Positions 47,042 to 58,720 of a stretch of 64,000 nt of DNA are shown here, piece by piece. Within the stretch, counting starts at the first letter, position 1; every line of letters starts with the position of its first letter. This stretch comes from Apostichopus japonicus (Eukaryota; Echinodermata; Holothuroidea; Aspidochirotida; Stichopodidae), in NCBI RefSeq assembly GCF_037975245.1, contig NC_092567.1:26334376-26398375 (forward strand), in the 5' to 3' direction. The notes beneath the pieces were generated by a model, which was not told the DNA's origin, ran no database searches, and was given only the letters and a program-made list of their open reading frames with translations. Both the position numbers and the translations under genes were made by a program.

Positions 47042-48639
47042 TAGATATAGCAATGTATAACAATATGAAGAGACGGATAACACCTCACTGGTCAGAATTT
47101 GGTAAATGATATACTGTGTACCAAATATATATAACACATGATTACATTATATTAACCAAAGACAGAAACCATACCTCCGTATGCTTCGATTTGCATCTTC
47201 ATACATCCAGTCTTTTTGTGGTGATCTTCAATCAACTTTTTTTTATCATCCTGGAATATACCATAAGTGTATATACTCGTAGGGTTATACTTCATATTGA
47301 TCTTGGGAAGATTAAACAATATAATTATTCAACATGTGACAGAGAAACGTGACAATTGTTAGCATGTGACAGCGACAATGTGCCAATTGGTAACATTCTA
47401 ATGTAGGTTGATTTGTTTTGTTCTTTGTCTAAGAGAAATCTACAATATCATAACAATTATACTAGATCCAAGCCCCTTCTGTCACAGCTCTTTATATCCT
47501 GCTTTTTGTTTCCCAATTATAAAATTATTCTCCTCTCAATTGATTTAAATAACATGTTTAATGTTTGTTTTCTTCACCGATAGCTCATCTGTCAAGAAAC
47601 AGCATAAGCATGTTTCTACTCAGCCAAAGTCAATTACGTAATTATAATACTAATATTTTCATCGTGACGTCATCACCACTATCAATATGCACTTTACATA
47701 ATGTTACACTAGATGTGTGACAAATCATTCTTCAAAACCAGAAACGAAAATGCAAGAAGCCACATCAAGTAATAGAATAGTCACGACAAATACAAAAATT
47801 TATTAAGTTAAGGACAGTTAATCAAAATAAATGATTGAGTGATTAAAAGATAAGTTTTCAGTAAATCAACCAAGCAGAGCGTTCCATATGCGTGGTGAAA
47901 TGTCAAACGTAATGTCGCTATGTAGAAGTATATAAGCAAATCATAAAATATGAAGAAGTAAACAATACTACGATTGTAACAAAATCGGTGTGAAACATCA
48001 TGTTCTTAACATATATATTCGCGAGCGTTCACGCACAGGTACTTACTTTTATCAATACAAACTAAAAAGACTCTTGCATTACCTGGAGAACTTGAACGGT
48101 TATGATCCTAGCTAATGGACGATACCCTAAACATATTGGCCGAGATATAAAAATATCCACAGAAGATTTACAAAGAGGACTGATACGTACAGATTTAATT
48201 TGACATCAAAGCCAACGTCGGTGGATATTTCGTCTATGAATATGATAGGTATGCAGTGCTCCTTGAACTTGTAGCTTCACACTAATGACAGGGAATAACG
48301 GTTGTTCACCTGGAACACAACCTATAAAACTCATGGTGTTGTTTACTCCAAGGTGGTGTTTGCTCTAAGACTAAGTGTTTACTCTAAGACTCAGACTTTA
48401 GCTCCATCTGTTTGTGTATATCTCCTCCAAATATTGATTGCTGATGAATGTATCACCGCCACATTATGAGAGGTAGCACACGCCATATATTTGCCGCAAT
48501 TCACTTCCAAACTGAATTATCAAATTAGTGTGGTTCCTAAATCCTTGTAGAAGTTGTCCCTAGCTTACCTTGCTTAATACCCTATTGAATAGCTGACACA
48601 TTGGTCAGTCATGGCCCACCTACAAATGTCCCTATTATG
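47042..48639. other. Gene-free AT-rich spacer
   Basis: No coding exon, RNA gene or repeat recognised. Confidence 0.4.
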
Positions 48640-48905
48640 ATTTGTAACATTTTACCTTCGAGGCCCAATTTTTTCGTCACTTTTAAACCAGCCTCTTTAC
48701 TCAAGTAAACAAATGTCCTATACGCTGCACTTTGAAGGCCCAAAGTGGACAGATTGTCTCAATTGGCCATAAGTTTGCATCACGTGTACTTACATTCATG
48801 CTTTATAGCATTCAATCTATAAAGCAAAAACAAAACAATCCTTGATAACATTAACTCAGACAGATGTCCTTTGATGTCTTTTGGCACTTTTCCTGAGAAC
48901 CAACA
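48640..48905 (+). repeat. Dispersed repeat, copy 2
   Basis: Ordered blocks shared with 17640-17990 (TTTTTTCGTCACTTTTA, CAATTG, AAGTTTGCATCAC, CTTTTGGCACTTTTCCTGAG). Non-coding. Confidence 0.55.
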
Positions 48906-49120
48906 GGTGGAGTGATGATGGTGCTATTGAGTGTATGTAACCGTTACATCTGCAACAAAGTATATGAAATAAGTTTCGCTGAGAACAGCTTAGTGTGGTG
49001 ATCACGCAAACTTTTGTTGTGTTGTAACCTTATGATGTGATGGACCTGTATTTGCTAAAAATGAATATGATAATTGTATGGCATAGCATCAGTGTCAACT
49101 ATCCACCAAGGGGTACAGTT

Positions 49121-49321
<201 letters not shown>

Positions 49322-49329
49322 GAGCGGAT

Positions 49330-50000
49330 GTTGACATGCTTGGTGTATATGATGAATTGTAGAATATGAGACTTCAACAAGCACAGTAAGAAATTATACA
49401 AAGTTGTATGTTCCAATATTTCGCCGGTTAAGGCTTTATCAAGGAATGAGATGCAAACTACCGACTCCGTGTATATAATTAAACACTTTACAACCAATTC
49501 CCCTGAGCTGAAACGCACCAGCGAACAAACTGTATTCGGAGCGCACAGACGGACCGGCAAAAGGCGAAAATATTAAATATCCAATTGACGTCCAGCACAG
49601 CCATTCATTAAGTTTTGCTGGCTTTAATGGTAAGGGCTTCGATTATTTTTCTTTCACTGATATTGGGTAAGTTGCGATGTAGAATTTGCCAATTGATGTT
49701 TTTTCCAGATTTCGGATTTATATTGTGAGTTTGTAAATGAGTCTATATAGTCTGTTTAGTCACACGTAGATGTTCTTTTATTCTCGTTCCAATGGTACAC
49801 CCCGTTTCGCCGATGTATATTGACGTCAATATACATCGGCGAAACGTGATAATTATTTATGTAACTCAAGTTCTCCAACAAATTAACTTCCTCCTGCACC
49901 ATGCACGGTCGCAACAGCTCACTTTCCTCTCTATTAATTTTCCCATCGCAAATTATCTTTAACACCCTTCTTAAACCTCCAAAAAACCTCAAACACACAT
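49330..50000 (-). pseudogene. Penelope-like element 3' end with GIY-YIG remnant
   Basis: On the minus strand at 49840-49770 the reading YIGETGCTIGTRIKEHL is the conserved core of the GIY-YIG endonuclease that ends Penelope-like ORFs. The RT domain is not recognisable upstream (49850-50000), where reading frames are broken. Downstream, at about 49447-49410, lies a degenerate hammerhead-like layout (TTCC, TTGATAA, GCC/GGC stem, GAAA, TATT, GGAA), as expected of a Penelope terminal repeat. A perfect 44-bp palindrome (49803-49846) sits at the YIGET codons. Dead copy. Confidence 0.75.
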
Positions 50001-51205
50001 TCCATCTTCTCTCTTTCCACTAGTATCAGTAAGAGATCATGCTCTCCTATTAGATTTCTTTGTTCCTTACCCAAGATATTGTATAGTAATTACTGAACTA
50101 ATTTAAATTTCCCAAAATCCCCTGTACTGTTGCTATGACCAATCGCCAGCTCATTATTCTGCAGGAAATTTAGTCACCATATGCATGACGCAGTGTGGCG
50201 TCGATTGTCTCTTGAATTATCACAGATAAGCTGTGTTGACACAGTAATCCCAAAGATGTTCTTCCTTGTAGAACCGCCTTTCCTTGGTACACCCAGGGAG
50301 CTGCTACTCTAACGGCAGCTCCCTTGTACACCCATGGAGCTATAAACTGTTTATAGCTCCATGGTACACCCTGGCGATGCACTTAGACAGTACACATGTT
50401 GAAACAGTACACCCTAACGATAACAATAGCCAGTTCACATGTTTAAACAGTACACGTCTGCTAAAAAACATTGGGCAGTACACCTGTTTACACAGTAGCG
50501 ATAAACGTAGGCCATGTACCAGAGATTAGTATATAAGACAGCAAAAAGTAATCAGTTATGAGAATAAAACACAATATAATAATAAGCTATGCATAAAATT
50601 CAGTAAAGCAGCTAATTATTCTAATCATAAAATAAAACTGTAAACAATCACCTGCTGGTTACACTTATTTAATTTTAATTTTTAAGTGGGTACCCGAATC
50701 ACATGTAAACTAAATCTGCGAAGTAGTTTAGCATTTACGACGCTGAAAGGTCGTAATGGTAGGTTAATGTACTTTGTCTGTCCTTATATCAGTTTGAGTA
50801 AAAAAGCGAAACTAAATGTTGACAAATATTTAAAGTACAATAAAAGATAAAACAAAACATACATCATTTATCTTGATAAGGTAATTGTGTCAAAGTCAAT
50901 TGTCAAATATTTACTTAGTTTAATGACGCATGCATGAATACAATCGAAAATAATACATCAACGCCACGAACTTGTTTTACAAAGCGTGGATGATGGGTTC
51001 AATAGCTCATGATCAGTGACGTGAGTAAAGAGGGAGAGGGTAACCTGTGGGTTTCAAGCATTTTCTCTACATCCAGGGGTAGGAGCCAGGGGGGGGGGGT
51101 ACTGGGGGAACGTCCCCCGCTTTTTTTTGCCAAATTCGCAAATGTGCCCTACTGGCAAATCAAATGTGCCCCTGTGATGAAGAACTGTCTTCATCTATAT
51201 GTCTA
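50001..51205. other. Gene-free spacer with palindrome cluster
   Basis: At 50288-50372 two hairpins stand side by side: 50295-50324 (AGGGAGCTGC/GCAGCTCCCT, 10-nt loop) and 50332-50364, a perfect 33-bp inverted repeat. TACACC flanks them. A G-rich hAT-like stretch lies at 51070-51130. No coding exon. Confidence 0.55.
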
Positions 51206-51778
51206 ATATAGCCTATATATAGCTTTAACTGAATAATTAGTGTCAACCTATAGTCTTGTTCAAGATTTACCGGACTTGGATTCAATGGCTGTAGAGGTTA
51301 TATAATTTTCAGTCCTCCCCTCCTTTAAGCTCCCCACCCTTCCCCACCCTCCCTCACCCTTTCAACAACCCTTTCAACTCCACAGAACAAAATAAAGTAG
51401 TTATTATCACAACCTTGCGTGTAGACCAAGAACAGATCTACTTTTTTATAAACTAAACTTGACTCAGAATGTATAATTTCTAGTCTAACATTTAAACGAA
51501 AATCCTCGTGAACAACCCTCTCCGACCCATTTACACAGGAGTTGGCATCAACCCAGGACACACCCCTCTTTTTACAAATCCTGGATCCGCGCCTGCACAT
51601 TGCTAGTTAGACGCCGTATATAATGACTACAATAATAACGATGATACCGTGTTATGCAATTTGTATTCGAGGGCGCGCTTTCACTTCGCTGTGACACTAC
51701 TCAGAAGGTTTCAATTCCTTAGAATGTAATCACGATGGCGCACTCAGATACTCCGAAGGCCGCACTAGACTACGTTTA
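51206..51778 (-). repeat. Dispersed repeat R, copy 2 (inverted)
   Basis: Inverse of 28583-28985 at both ends and internally (CGAGGGCGCGCTTTCACTTC; CTTCGGAG region; CTATAGTCTTGTTCAAGATT), with a different, longer middle that contains a hAT-like terminus (CAGGCGCGGATCCAGGATTT, minus strand, near 51597). Confidence 0.75.
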
Positions 51779-52093
51779 AAGGCGATATCGCTCGTAGACT
51801 TTTTTTTGAGGGCGCTGGCATTTTCGAGGTTTCAGCGAGGTTTAATGGGACCCCGAAAACTCACGTGACCTCGGTGGCAAATTTAGAGCAGTGAATAGCA
51901 CAGGCAAGCGTATGCGTAACAAGCCTGTACCCATGCACACATAATGTTATAACACAGCATTTCAGATTATTGTACTGTTTACCGCAAAGGATTTTCGTAC
52001 GCGATAGTTTGTTGTTTTTGTGCCTTTTGAGTAAAGAATACTGTACGATTTTCGTACAAATACATTCGATTAGACTAGAGTATAGTGACAATC

Positions 52094-55000
52094 ATGGAAA
52101 AGGGATCAGGGCAAGGAGAATCGGGCGAAAGAAAACGACCTTATCCTGGAACGAGCGTAGGTTCAAGTGGAGGAAAGCCATTGTTGCATGGACCTGACAA
52201 AAATAGCAGTGCAAAGGAACAACAGCGACGAAGAGATGCCACGAAGATCGATCTTCTACGTTCCTACGTAAACTGGCAAATGGAGAAAGAACTCTACAAA
52301 CATGTCCATGATTTGACTTCTGTTAGCAACGCAGATTTCGCAGAACATTTGCTTCAGGATCACACAAAAAGGTAATGATTTGCTAAGCTAGGCTAAAACT
52401 GTATAGGGTAATACTAGTACATCTACAGGGTATTGTCCTAGGTAACTGTCAGTATTGCGAAGTACAGAAAACTGCAAAGTTCGGACACCCCTAAGAAATA
52501 CACAATTTCACCATGATAACCTACAAGCGAAAGCCAATATCACTAAAAGCTAGGAAGCTACAGTTATTTCCTCTCCAAAATGACCCGTGCGCAAGTATGT
52601 ACGTACATATCTGTCAATAAAATGAAGATAGTTTTTTGGGTATTTTAAGGCAAAGTGGCTATTGTTACGACTAGTCGTAAGAATAATTCCCGACTACGCA
52701 TGCGCAGTTGCTATTTTCATGACCAGGAGTACTATTTTTACGACGAGGAGAAACAATAATTTCCGGTTAGGGTTAGGGTAAGGGTTAGGATTGAGGTTTA
52801 GGGTTATGTTTAGGGTTAGGGTTACCCCTACTACATGCGCAGTTGCTTTATTTACTTTACTGCGCTTGAATTTGCCTTTGTCGTAAGAATAGTTTATAAA
52901 TAATTGTTACAACTCGTCATAAGAATAGCCACGGCCATTTTAAGGCTTAGGTGTTCGAACTTCGCAGTGTCTATGCTATTGTATTTGTAACATACATGAT
53001 TTGATGAGCCTAGGCTTTGTAACTAGGCCTATCATTCATTATTTTTCCAATGGACCTAGCGTATGCTAACCTTATCATACTTATCCTAGCACAAAATAGC
53101 AGTAAGTTGTATTACTGAGTCATCATCATCACTGTTTGTGAATGCTTGTCATGAGGATACTGTATAGGCCGTGGCTATTCTTACAACTAGTCGTAACAAT
53201 TATTTATAAACTATTCTTACGACAAAGGCAAATTCAAGTGCAGTAAAGTAAATAAAGCAACTGCGCATGTAGTAGGGGTAACCCTAACCCTAAACATAAC
53301 CCTAAACCTCAATCCTAACCCTAACCGGAAGTTGTTGTTACTCCTCGTCGTAAAATTAGTACTCCTAATCATAAAAATAGCAACTGCCCATGCGTAGTCG
53401 GAAATTATTCTTACAACTAGTCGTAAGAATAGCCACTTTGTACTGTATACAGTTAAAAATTAAAATATCCTTCCTAAAGAAGACTGACAGGGACTGGGGG
53501 TCTTTAGTTTCACTCCTCATATTTATGCCATGGAAAGCTGGGCCTTCTCATCACCAAAAAGTAAACTGTTTTTTTGCCTCAACAAATTGATGGAAATATA
53601 TTTTCTAACCACTAGGCCTAGGTGATCTGTTCATCCCCACCCTCCAGGTTCTAAATTGTTATCAGCTGTCCTTGTTTGAGGAATAATTCTTGTGAATGAG
53701 CATTTGAAAGAAAAGCCTCACCTATGCCCAGTCATAATTAACTAGGCATATAACATAGGACTAAGGCCTATAGTATTAGTAATAAGTATCTGAATTTAGT
53801 GTTCATAGTAACTGTATTCCCTAATTTTGTAATATACACCAGTGAGGAAGGCCTACTGTGCTGTACAAGTACAACCACATGGACCTGCAATTTTTCCTAT
53901 AAAAATAATGCATCTACTGTACATAAATAATCTAGAATCACTACTAACTGATTCACATGTTTTACCACCGCTGCGTATGCAACTAGACCTTATGTTTTTC
54001 TAAGGTCAGCCACAGCCAGCATATATGCAATCAAGTTTTAATGGTTCATTTGGCCAACAGGGTGTTATACTGTTATCTACTGACTGTCTGTCCAATATTC
54101 CAGCAATCATGTGTACATTTCTGTGTTTGGGATTTTTGAAGGAACCCAACTGCTATGCAAGAAATTAGGTAAATTAGCCTCACAAATTGAGGGACCATAT
54201 TAGTACATATAGCTATACCTTTATAAACCTTTATATAGCCATGCCTGGAGGTAAGAAAGCACCAGTTTTTTTTGTGTAGGCCTGATGCTCATACTTTATG
54301 ATGCTGTGCTAAGTTATCATATTTTTTATATATAGTCAGTACTATGCTTGTTTTTGTTCAGCTTCTTGTGAATGATCTGATGTTTAGTGTTCAAAAATTA
54401 TAATATCTATTAAATTTGGTGGCCGAAACTATCTCTTGTGGAGAGTAATCTAGCGTTAAATTAATGGTAGTCTGAAATCAAGCTATTCATGTAAACAGGA
54501 ATTTTTCACAATGGTGTCATGGAGTAAGCTAGCATCTCAATTCTCACTCATGAAACCAACTGCTCACATAAACAGGAAGTTTACACAGTAGGTAAATAAT
54601 GAGTGTACATCAAACTTTGATCAAAAGACTGGACATCTTTTAGCGATATGAAACCAATCAGTTCACTAAGACAGGAAGTTTACATAGTAAATTTTACATT
54701 GACATGTGAGCTCAAGTTGTTGGGCAAGCAGTTGGGCAACACAAAATTATCCTTACAATTCTTGAAAGGTACCGCGGTTTATGGATATGTTGAAGAAGAG
54801 TATGAAAGAATATCTCATCCTTATCTGGGTTTAAATCAATGTGGGTTAACAATATGTTATAATTGAAATCTGCCTAAGTGTTTGTTTGTTACTTTTCTCT
54901 TTCATATTTTTTCTTGGGTAGGTATGATAAAAACATGTATGTTTGTAATGATTTGGTCATTACCAGATTCATTACGCATACAATTAAGCTTGGGGTGTAC

Positions 55001-56234
55001 AGTAAAATTACTATTTCAGTTATATGATTTACAGACAATTTTTGTTTGTTTCATTGTATAGGTTTCAAATGCATCTTTTCCGGAAAGATGCTGAAAGTCA
55101 AACAGAGGCATTCTCAGCGGCTGTCACCACAGAAAGATCAGTTGACACTCAGAAAGGAGAAGGTAAATTTATATGTTTATCCTTGCATGAATTACAGACT
55201 GGAAGAGCAGTGCTAATCTTATCTGATCTGGTGTGATCAGAAAAATAATACAATTTCATTCTCATTAAATTCCAAAAGAAAAGATAAAGATGGTAGCATA
55301 TTGCTCATCCACTAAAAAGCATACATGTGTATGAGAATTTATAAAAGTAAGTGGGCCTGATATTATCAGGATCTTCTTTAGAGGCAAACTGACTAGTAAC
55401 AGTAAATTCAAGAGACACAATAGAGCCTGGAACAGAGAGGATATGGTGAACACAAAGAAAGAAGTTAATGGTGTATTGAACAAAAGGAGTCAGTGAAAGC
55501 AGAGGTATTTAGATAAACTGTGGAGAACAAAGCGAGGATTAAGTAAGGAGAGAGGGCGAATAAACTATAGCAGAATACAGAGATGGAGCAGGATAAAGTT
55601 AGTCATGTCCTTCCTGTATATTGAGCCCATTCAGTTGAATGGTGCTAGGGCACTCCGTCCACTCTCTCTATCTCTGCTGTGGTGTACTGTGTCTGAGATG
55701 GTTAGTCTACGAAGTTAGTTACCTGTTGGGACATGTCTTTAATGGTATGATTGGGGAGCTGAAAGTGTTCCCCTACTGGAGTCTCCATTTTCATGGTATT
55801 GACTTGTGGCTAGAACTGCTTCTTGAGGGTGGTTTTGGTTTCACCAACATACTTGTAACTTCAATGTCTTCTAAACTCAATGACACCATTTAAATTGAAA
55901 TATCAGTTTCCATTGCTGCATAAGTGTGATAAGTTCTAAACAAAAGGTACTGTATATTTTTAGTCACAGCCATAGAAGCTATAGCAGGATACTTGCAATC
56001 TAGTAACTATTGTTTTATGTAATCTCTACAGATACTCCTGATCCAGTTACTTCAACACCTCTCAAGAAGCCATCTGCCAATGTTCTGTCCAATGTCACCA
56101 GTAGGATTAGATATGGAGCAGCATGGGAGAGAAACCTCAGACTATACGAATACACATTGCCACATTTACATGATCCTGAACAAAAGAGATCATACATATG
56201 GCAGGGGCAAGCACTTTTCCCAGACTTTTGTTGA
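52094..56234 (+). CDS. Orphan gene 2, three exons, 193 aa
   Basis: Exon 1 is 52094-52371 (donor AAAAAG|GTAATG), exon 2 is 55062-55162 (acceptor TATAG|G, donor GAAG|GTAAAT) and exon 3 is 56032-56234 (acceptor CTACAG|A, stop TGA). Total 582 bp, in frame. The N-terminus is Gly/Ser/Lys-rich and likely disordered. RRRDATKIDLLRSYVNWQME then leads to SNADFAEHLLQDHTKR, ending at a phase-2 intron followed by F, the same layout as orphan gene 1. The middle is polar (KDAESQTEAFSAAVTTERS). The C-terminus is aromatic and basic (WERNLRLYEYTLPHLHD). No known domain is recognised and no function is assigned. Intron 1 (2.7 kb) holds two inverted MITEs. The clean three-exon frame argues for a real gene, but an alternative longer 3' end cannot be excluded. 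Confidence 0.6.
52651..52936 (-). mobile_element. MITE with 9-bp TSD and telomere-like core, copy 1
   Basis: ATTTTAAGG flanks both ends exactly (52642-52650, 52937-52945). Termini in the family orientation are GGCCGTGGCTATTCTTA and TAACAATAGCCACTTTG, with an ACTAGTCGT palindrome just inside. The centre is a TTAGGG-like block (GGTTAGGGTTAGGG and variants) at about 52765-52823. A 9-bp TSD suggests Mutator-like or Merlin-like origin. Lies in intron 1 of orphan gene 2. Confidence 0.9.
53167..53440 (+). mobile_element. MITE with 9-bp TSD and telomere-like core, copy 2
   Basis: TACTGTATA flanks both ends exactly (53158-53166, 53441-53449). Termini (GGCCGTGG...CCACTTTG) are identical to copy 1 but in the opposite orientation, with the CCCTAA-like block at about 53279-53327. 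The two copies form an inverted repeat with ~230 bp between arms. Confidence 0.9.
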
Positions 56235-58043
56235 CAGGTTGTGCGACATTCACAAACGTTGTATTAGCAGCTAATGATACATCTGCATCACCAGATTGAG
56301 ATAAATTGCTTTCGTCCATTTTGTTCGATAGTAGCTATGACTGTAAATCAGGAGCTTGGCCACCCTCTAAGTCAAGGTGGGCAAGGTTGGGGAAATTCAA
56401 TCAAGGAGTAACAATCAGAGAATGGCCAGCTTTATATTATTGTATATAGGCCTACACGCACAGCGTGTATAAATATCTGTATCGGTTTATTTATACTGGT
56501 GTTCATTTCCGTTGCCAGGAGGGGATATGATTTGAACGTGGGGGAGGGTGTGGGGGGGTGGGGAAGGGGTCCCATTTGAAGTGTCCAAACGATGCTAATC
56601 TTTACATCTATCTTCTTGAATCACTGTACTTTCATATCATATCTATCTCTACCCATAGCCTCCATCTCCACATTTTCTTTACTTTCTTCCTCCATCCCTT
56701 CATCTGTCTTTCACTCTTTCTTTTTTTACCTCTTTCCTCCCCTCTGTTTACCCTGTATGTTTTAGTTTGCCAACTCCCCCCCCCCCGCATCTCACCCCCA
56801 AAAAAGTTCACAAGGTTGACAAGTCTCCCCGTGCTAGTCCCAAGCTATACACCCTTGTTGTGGTGACCATTCAATATACTTGCGGATCAAATGGAAAGCC
56901 CCACCCCCACCCCTTATTCCCAGTGTAATGAATCGGCAAATGGAAGATTATTCGGAGTTGTTCGTGATGGTTCAATGATTTTATAGTCAGGCATAGGCCT
57001 ATATGGTTCCCTTTGTCCTTCATTGCCGTCGAAGTTTGAAATGAATTAATCGTGCTAGGAACTTCCGGGCAATGTTTAATTTTCTGTGGCAAGAAAAAAA
57101 GCTTCCCCCCAGTCTCTCCTGGTTGACTATATAGAGCCTGTACGCCTATATGGTCACACAATAGTATAGATAAGTATGATCCATGCAGACAGCTAGTATA
57201 TATTTTTTTAAATTCAATCCAATTTCAGTTAAAGTTTCTAGTTGTAATTCGAGTCAGTCGAGATGAGGTGCCCCACGGTGGAGCTGGGTAACCCACCCAA
57301 CCCCGTTGCCGACTTTTTGGCATTTCGTTGGGAGCCGTTCGGAACAAGAAGCAGGAGAGTCAATTCTGGGAGTACAGTACGCTGGAAAGCAATACACTGA
57401 CGTGATTTAGAAAAAAAAGTTTTTTGCTTTGACGGCCGATGCTCAGCGAGACACTTTTCAATGGAAATAACTATTAGTTTATTGTTCATGTACTTATTCC
57501 CTTTTTGCCAATCCTTTCTAAAGTGGGTGGAGCCGCCCCTTATGGCAACGTATTTTCCTTCCCTTTTCCGTTCAAGTTTCGTTATTTTTTAATTCGGGTC
57601 AAGGGGTGCAAGGACAGGGTTTACGTGCACCGGTTAGGAGGACGGGGTGCAGCTAGGGCAAGTGCTCTGTGATCGCCTAAAGGGCCCGTTGCCAGGAGTC
57701 CAAAAATAATTAAATATACATATTTATCTATATATGGTATATGACATAAAATGCTTTGTCTTACCCTCCTGATATATAACTAAAATTTATATATAAAATA
57801 CAATGTAAGCTGTGACTCTGTCTATGTATAATTTATACCTATATTGGCTGAAATACCAATTGTTCACACATGACGGACTTGACTTTACGTTTGATACCCA
57901 ATTTTGTAATCACTTCAGTCAATTTTTTCACTCATTCGCGTTTGTCTTTTTGTGACACCAGTCAGCGTGAATCAGACATAAAGTTCATAACTATTAGTTT
58001 CTTGACTTCGACTGCTCACCATGTAGGCCTAAAAGAGTAAAAG
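56235..58043. other. Gene-free spacer downstream of orphan gene 2
   Basis: No coding exon supported and no AATAAA close to the stop. G/C homopolymer runs at 56540-56570 and 56778-56788. An 83-codon minus-strand frame at 57238-57489 has no support. Confidence 0.4.
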
Positions 58044-58256
58044 CAGGGAACTGCTAGAGCCTAGAGTAGCAGCTCCCTGGTCAAACTATTACGCCTGATG
58101 CAAAGCTCGACCGTAACCTATACTGTACAGCCCATTAGTTGTGAAAAGTTCTGAACGTAAAACAAAGCACAGAGTTTTGTATCACACAACACACACGAAA
58201 ACGCGGCGTAATACCGCATACTACTGACCAGGGAGTTGTTCCATAACAACTCCCTG
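58044..58256. repeat. Pair of dispersed CAGGGAG hairpins
   Basis: The hairpin at 58044-58079 has a 13-bp stem (CAGGGAACTGCTA/TAGCAGCTCCCTG, one mismatch). The hairpin at 58229-58256 has a perfect 12-bp stem (CAGGGAGTTGTT/AACAACTCCCTG, 4-nt loop). TCCCTGGTCA and TGACCAGGGA face each other across 150 bp, as if bounding one small element. Confidence 0.6.
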
Positions 58257-58478
58257 TACTGCCACAGACAAGAAACTATGCAGGAATTTCGCCAAGGCCA
58301 CCGTTCAAGTAACCGAACCCGTTTATTGCTTACAAGCCGTAAATACTGGATTGCCGAGAAATTACGAGACAACAGCGACGAACCGGTAGAGGGTAGTATT
58401 GATATTATTTTTGAATCGGGTGGTGTGAAGGACAGAATTTACGAGGAAATTACGAGCGATCCCACCTTTAATAAATAG
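58236..58478 (+). CDS. Hypothetical ORF, possible exon or element fragment, 80 codons
   Basis: From about codon 14 the composition is protein-like and polar (EFRQGHRSSNRTRLLL, YWIAEKLRDNSDEPVEGSID, FESGGVKDRIYEEIT), ending at TAG at the edge of the duplicated arm. The first codons overlap the hairpin, so the true start is elsewhere. The end sequence (TTAAAGG...ATCGCTCGTA on the minus strand) resembles 51777-51797, hinting at a repeat terminus. No family recognised. Confidence 0.25.
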   Translation: MFHNNSLYCHRQETMQEFRQGHRSSNRTRLLLTSRKYWIAEKLRDNSDEPVEGSIDIIFESGGVKDRIYEEITSDPTFNK

Positions 58479-58499
58479 CTTGCCACTAACATTATAACC

Positions 58500-58720
58500 T
58501 GATCATATGCAGTTTCTATTTCATCTATAGTCCCCTTCCAATGATGCTCGTGATGCTTTATTGACGTAACATCCTCATGATCATACGGTTACAGTATCGA
58601 TGTAATGGGACTGAGGTGTGTGCGAGGGGGAGGGGGTTAGAGTGGGTCAAGTTGTTTGGTTTTCGTACCCAGGTTCTATCTTGGGTCACTTTTTGTTAAT
58701 GATACTGCTTTTTACAAAGG
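58500..58720 (+). mobile_element. SINE copy shared with intron 5 of the intact gene
   Basis: Same sequence as 28340-28520 in inverted position (GATGCTCGTGATGC, CATGATCATACGGTTACAG, GATGTAATGGGACTGAGG, GGTTTTCGTACCCAGG). Orthologous by duplication and not an independent insertion. Where the intact arm reads GTAAACC, this copy keeps GTACCCAGG, closer to the U2-headed SINE. Confidence 0.8.

Noticed and set aside
52760-53330. Interstitial telomere or chromosome-fusion site
   Set aside because: The TTAGGG-like blocks are the cores of two MITEs with their own 9-bp target duplications, which explains the head-to-head arrangement without a fusion.
57238-57489. 83-codon minus-strand frame
   Set aside because: No recognisable domain and no splice or context support. 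Length is within chance expectation for this sequence.
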